Shown here in pieces: positions 4,790-5,085 of a DNA stretch of 5,085 nt. Source of the stretch: Candidatus Omnitrophota bacterium (GTDB lineage: Bacteria; Omnitrophota; Gorgyraeia; Aquiviventales; Aquiviventaceae); assembly GCA_016193195.1 (NCBI GenBank), contig JACPSQ010000076.1:1-5085 (forward strand). Reading direction: 5' to 3'. The notes below the pieces were generated by a model. It did not search any database and was not told the origin of the DNA. It saw only the letters and a program-made list of their open reading frames with translations. Within the stretch, counting starts at the first letter, position 1. Every line of letters starts with the position of its first letter. Position numbers and translations under genes: made by a program.

Positions 4790-5085
4790 GTGATACCCGA
4801 GCGGATCAAACTCGACCGTGACGAACCCGCACCCATGAAGGGACGCCGTGATGCGAACGCGGAGCTCGGTGCTCTCAAGACGTGGCAGCTCGTCGACGCC
4901 GACTTCGATGCGGGCTGTGGTTCCCGCATGGCGCACCCGCACCTGGCGGAACCCTTGCGCGCGCACAATCCGCTCCGCGTCTTCGATCTGTCGCAGCTTC
5001 TGCTCCGTCACCTCGCTTCCGTGCGGGATGCGGGAGGAGAGGCACGCGTTCTGGGGCCGGTCCCAGTTCGGGAGGTCGAGGAACC
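4751..5085 (-). CDS. larE: LarE-type sacrificial sulfur transferase, C-terminal part
   Basis: Only the last 110 codons are present; the N-terminal ATP-pyrophosphatase domain lies beyond the right edge. LarE activates the carboxylates of the nickel-pincer cofactor precursor with ATP and donates sulfur, in many members from its own conserved cysteine, to build the cofactor of lactate racemase and relatives. The visible part has the family block NACLSSRIPHGSEVTEQKL (residues 12-30 of the fragment, with Cys14 as the likely conserved functional cysteine), then EDAERIVRAQGFRQVRVRHAG, ARIEV, ELPRL and the terminal GFVTVEFDPLGY. The frame continues upstream of the GTG at 5011 to the window edge, so that GTG is internal. 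Family members normally end a few residues after the GY motif. Here the last 12 residues (GGVAQLVRAAES) are encoded by the tRNA gene and the stop TAA falls in its anticodon loop. The family call is good; the partner larB and larC genes are not in view. Confidence 0.85.
   Translation of the reverse strand, partial: FLDLPNWDRPQNACLSSRIPHGSEVTEQKLRQIEDAERIVRAQGFRQVRVRHAGTTARIEVGVDELPRLESTELRVRITASLHGCGFVTVEFDPLGYHGGVAQLVRAAES

Overview
The window is a GC-rich bacterial chromosome segment in which every gene I can support lies on the minus strand. No ribosomal or taxonomic marker is complete enough to name the organism. The codon bias, a short TilS, a cytoplasmic REC-PAS histidine kinase and an accessory LarE-type enzyme would suit an uncultured, GC-rich Gram-negative lineage (Methylomirabilota/Rokubacteria, Nitrospirota or Deltaproteobacteria-like). 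That placement is inference only.

Read in the direction of transcription (right to left), the window starts with the C-terminal 110 residues of a LarE-type sulfur transferase. Its reading frame runs without a gap into a tRNA gene with anticodon CAU and stops only in the anticodon loop. Beyond the tRNA 3' end comes about 370 bp without a credible gene (4340-4715). This stretch holds an imperfect tandem array with a period of about 150 bp. Each unit carries an exact 18-bp copy of the tRNA 3' end, an inverted copy of the T-arm sequence, and hairpin-rich spacer DNA.

A two-gene signalling operon follows: a soluble REC-PAS-HisKA-HATPase histidine kinase (start revised to 4297), then 8 nt later a single-domain response regulator. 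The operon ends at a clear intrinsic terminator (2201-2235). A sigma70-like promoter (2170-2198) sits directly behind it and drives a second two-gene operon. The first gene there encodes an unusual protein with a ribosome-hibernation (S30AE/HPF-like) N-terminus, a short hydrophobic segment and C-terminal HEAT repeats. The second is tilS, which starts on the base right after the first gene's stop codon. TilS makes lysidine at C34 of tRNA-Ile(CAU), so the operon links two translation-related functions. A CAU-anticodon tRNA also lies in the same window.

The left edge (1-149) holds a nested inverted repeat with a possible plus-strand terminator and no convincing gene. The most unusual parts are the tRNA-3'-end repeat array, the larE/tRNA overlap, and the HPF-HEAT fusion. 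I see no CRISPR array, transposase or integrase in the window.
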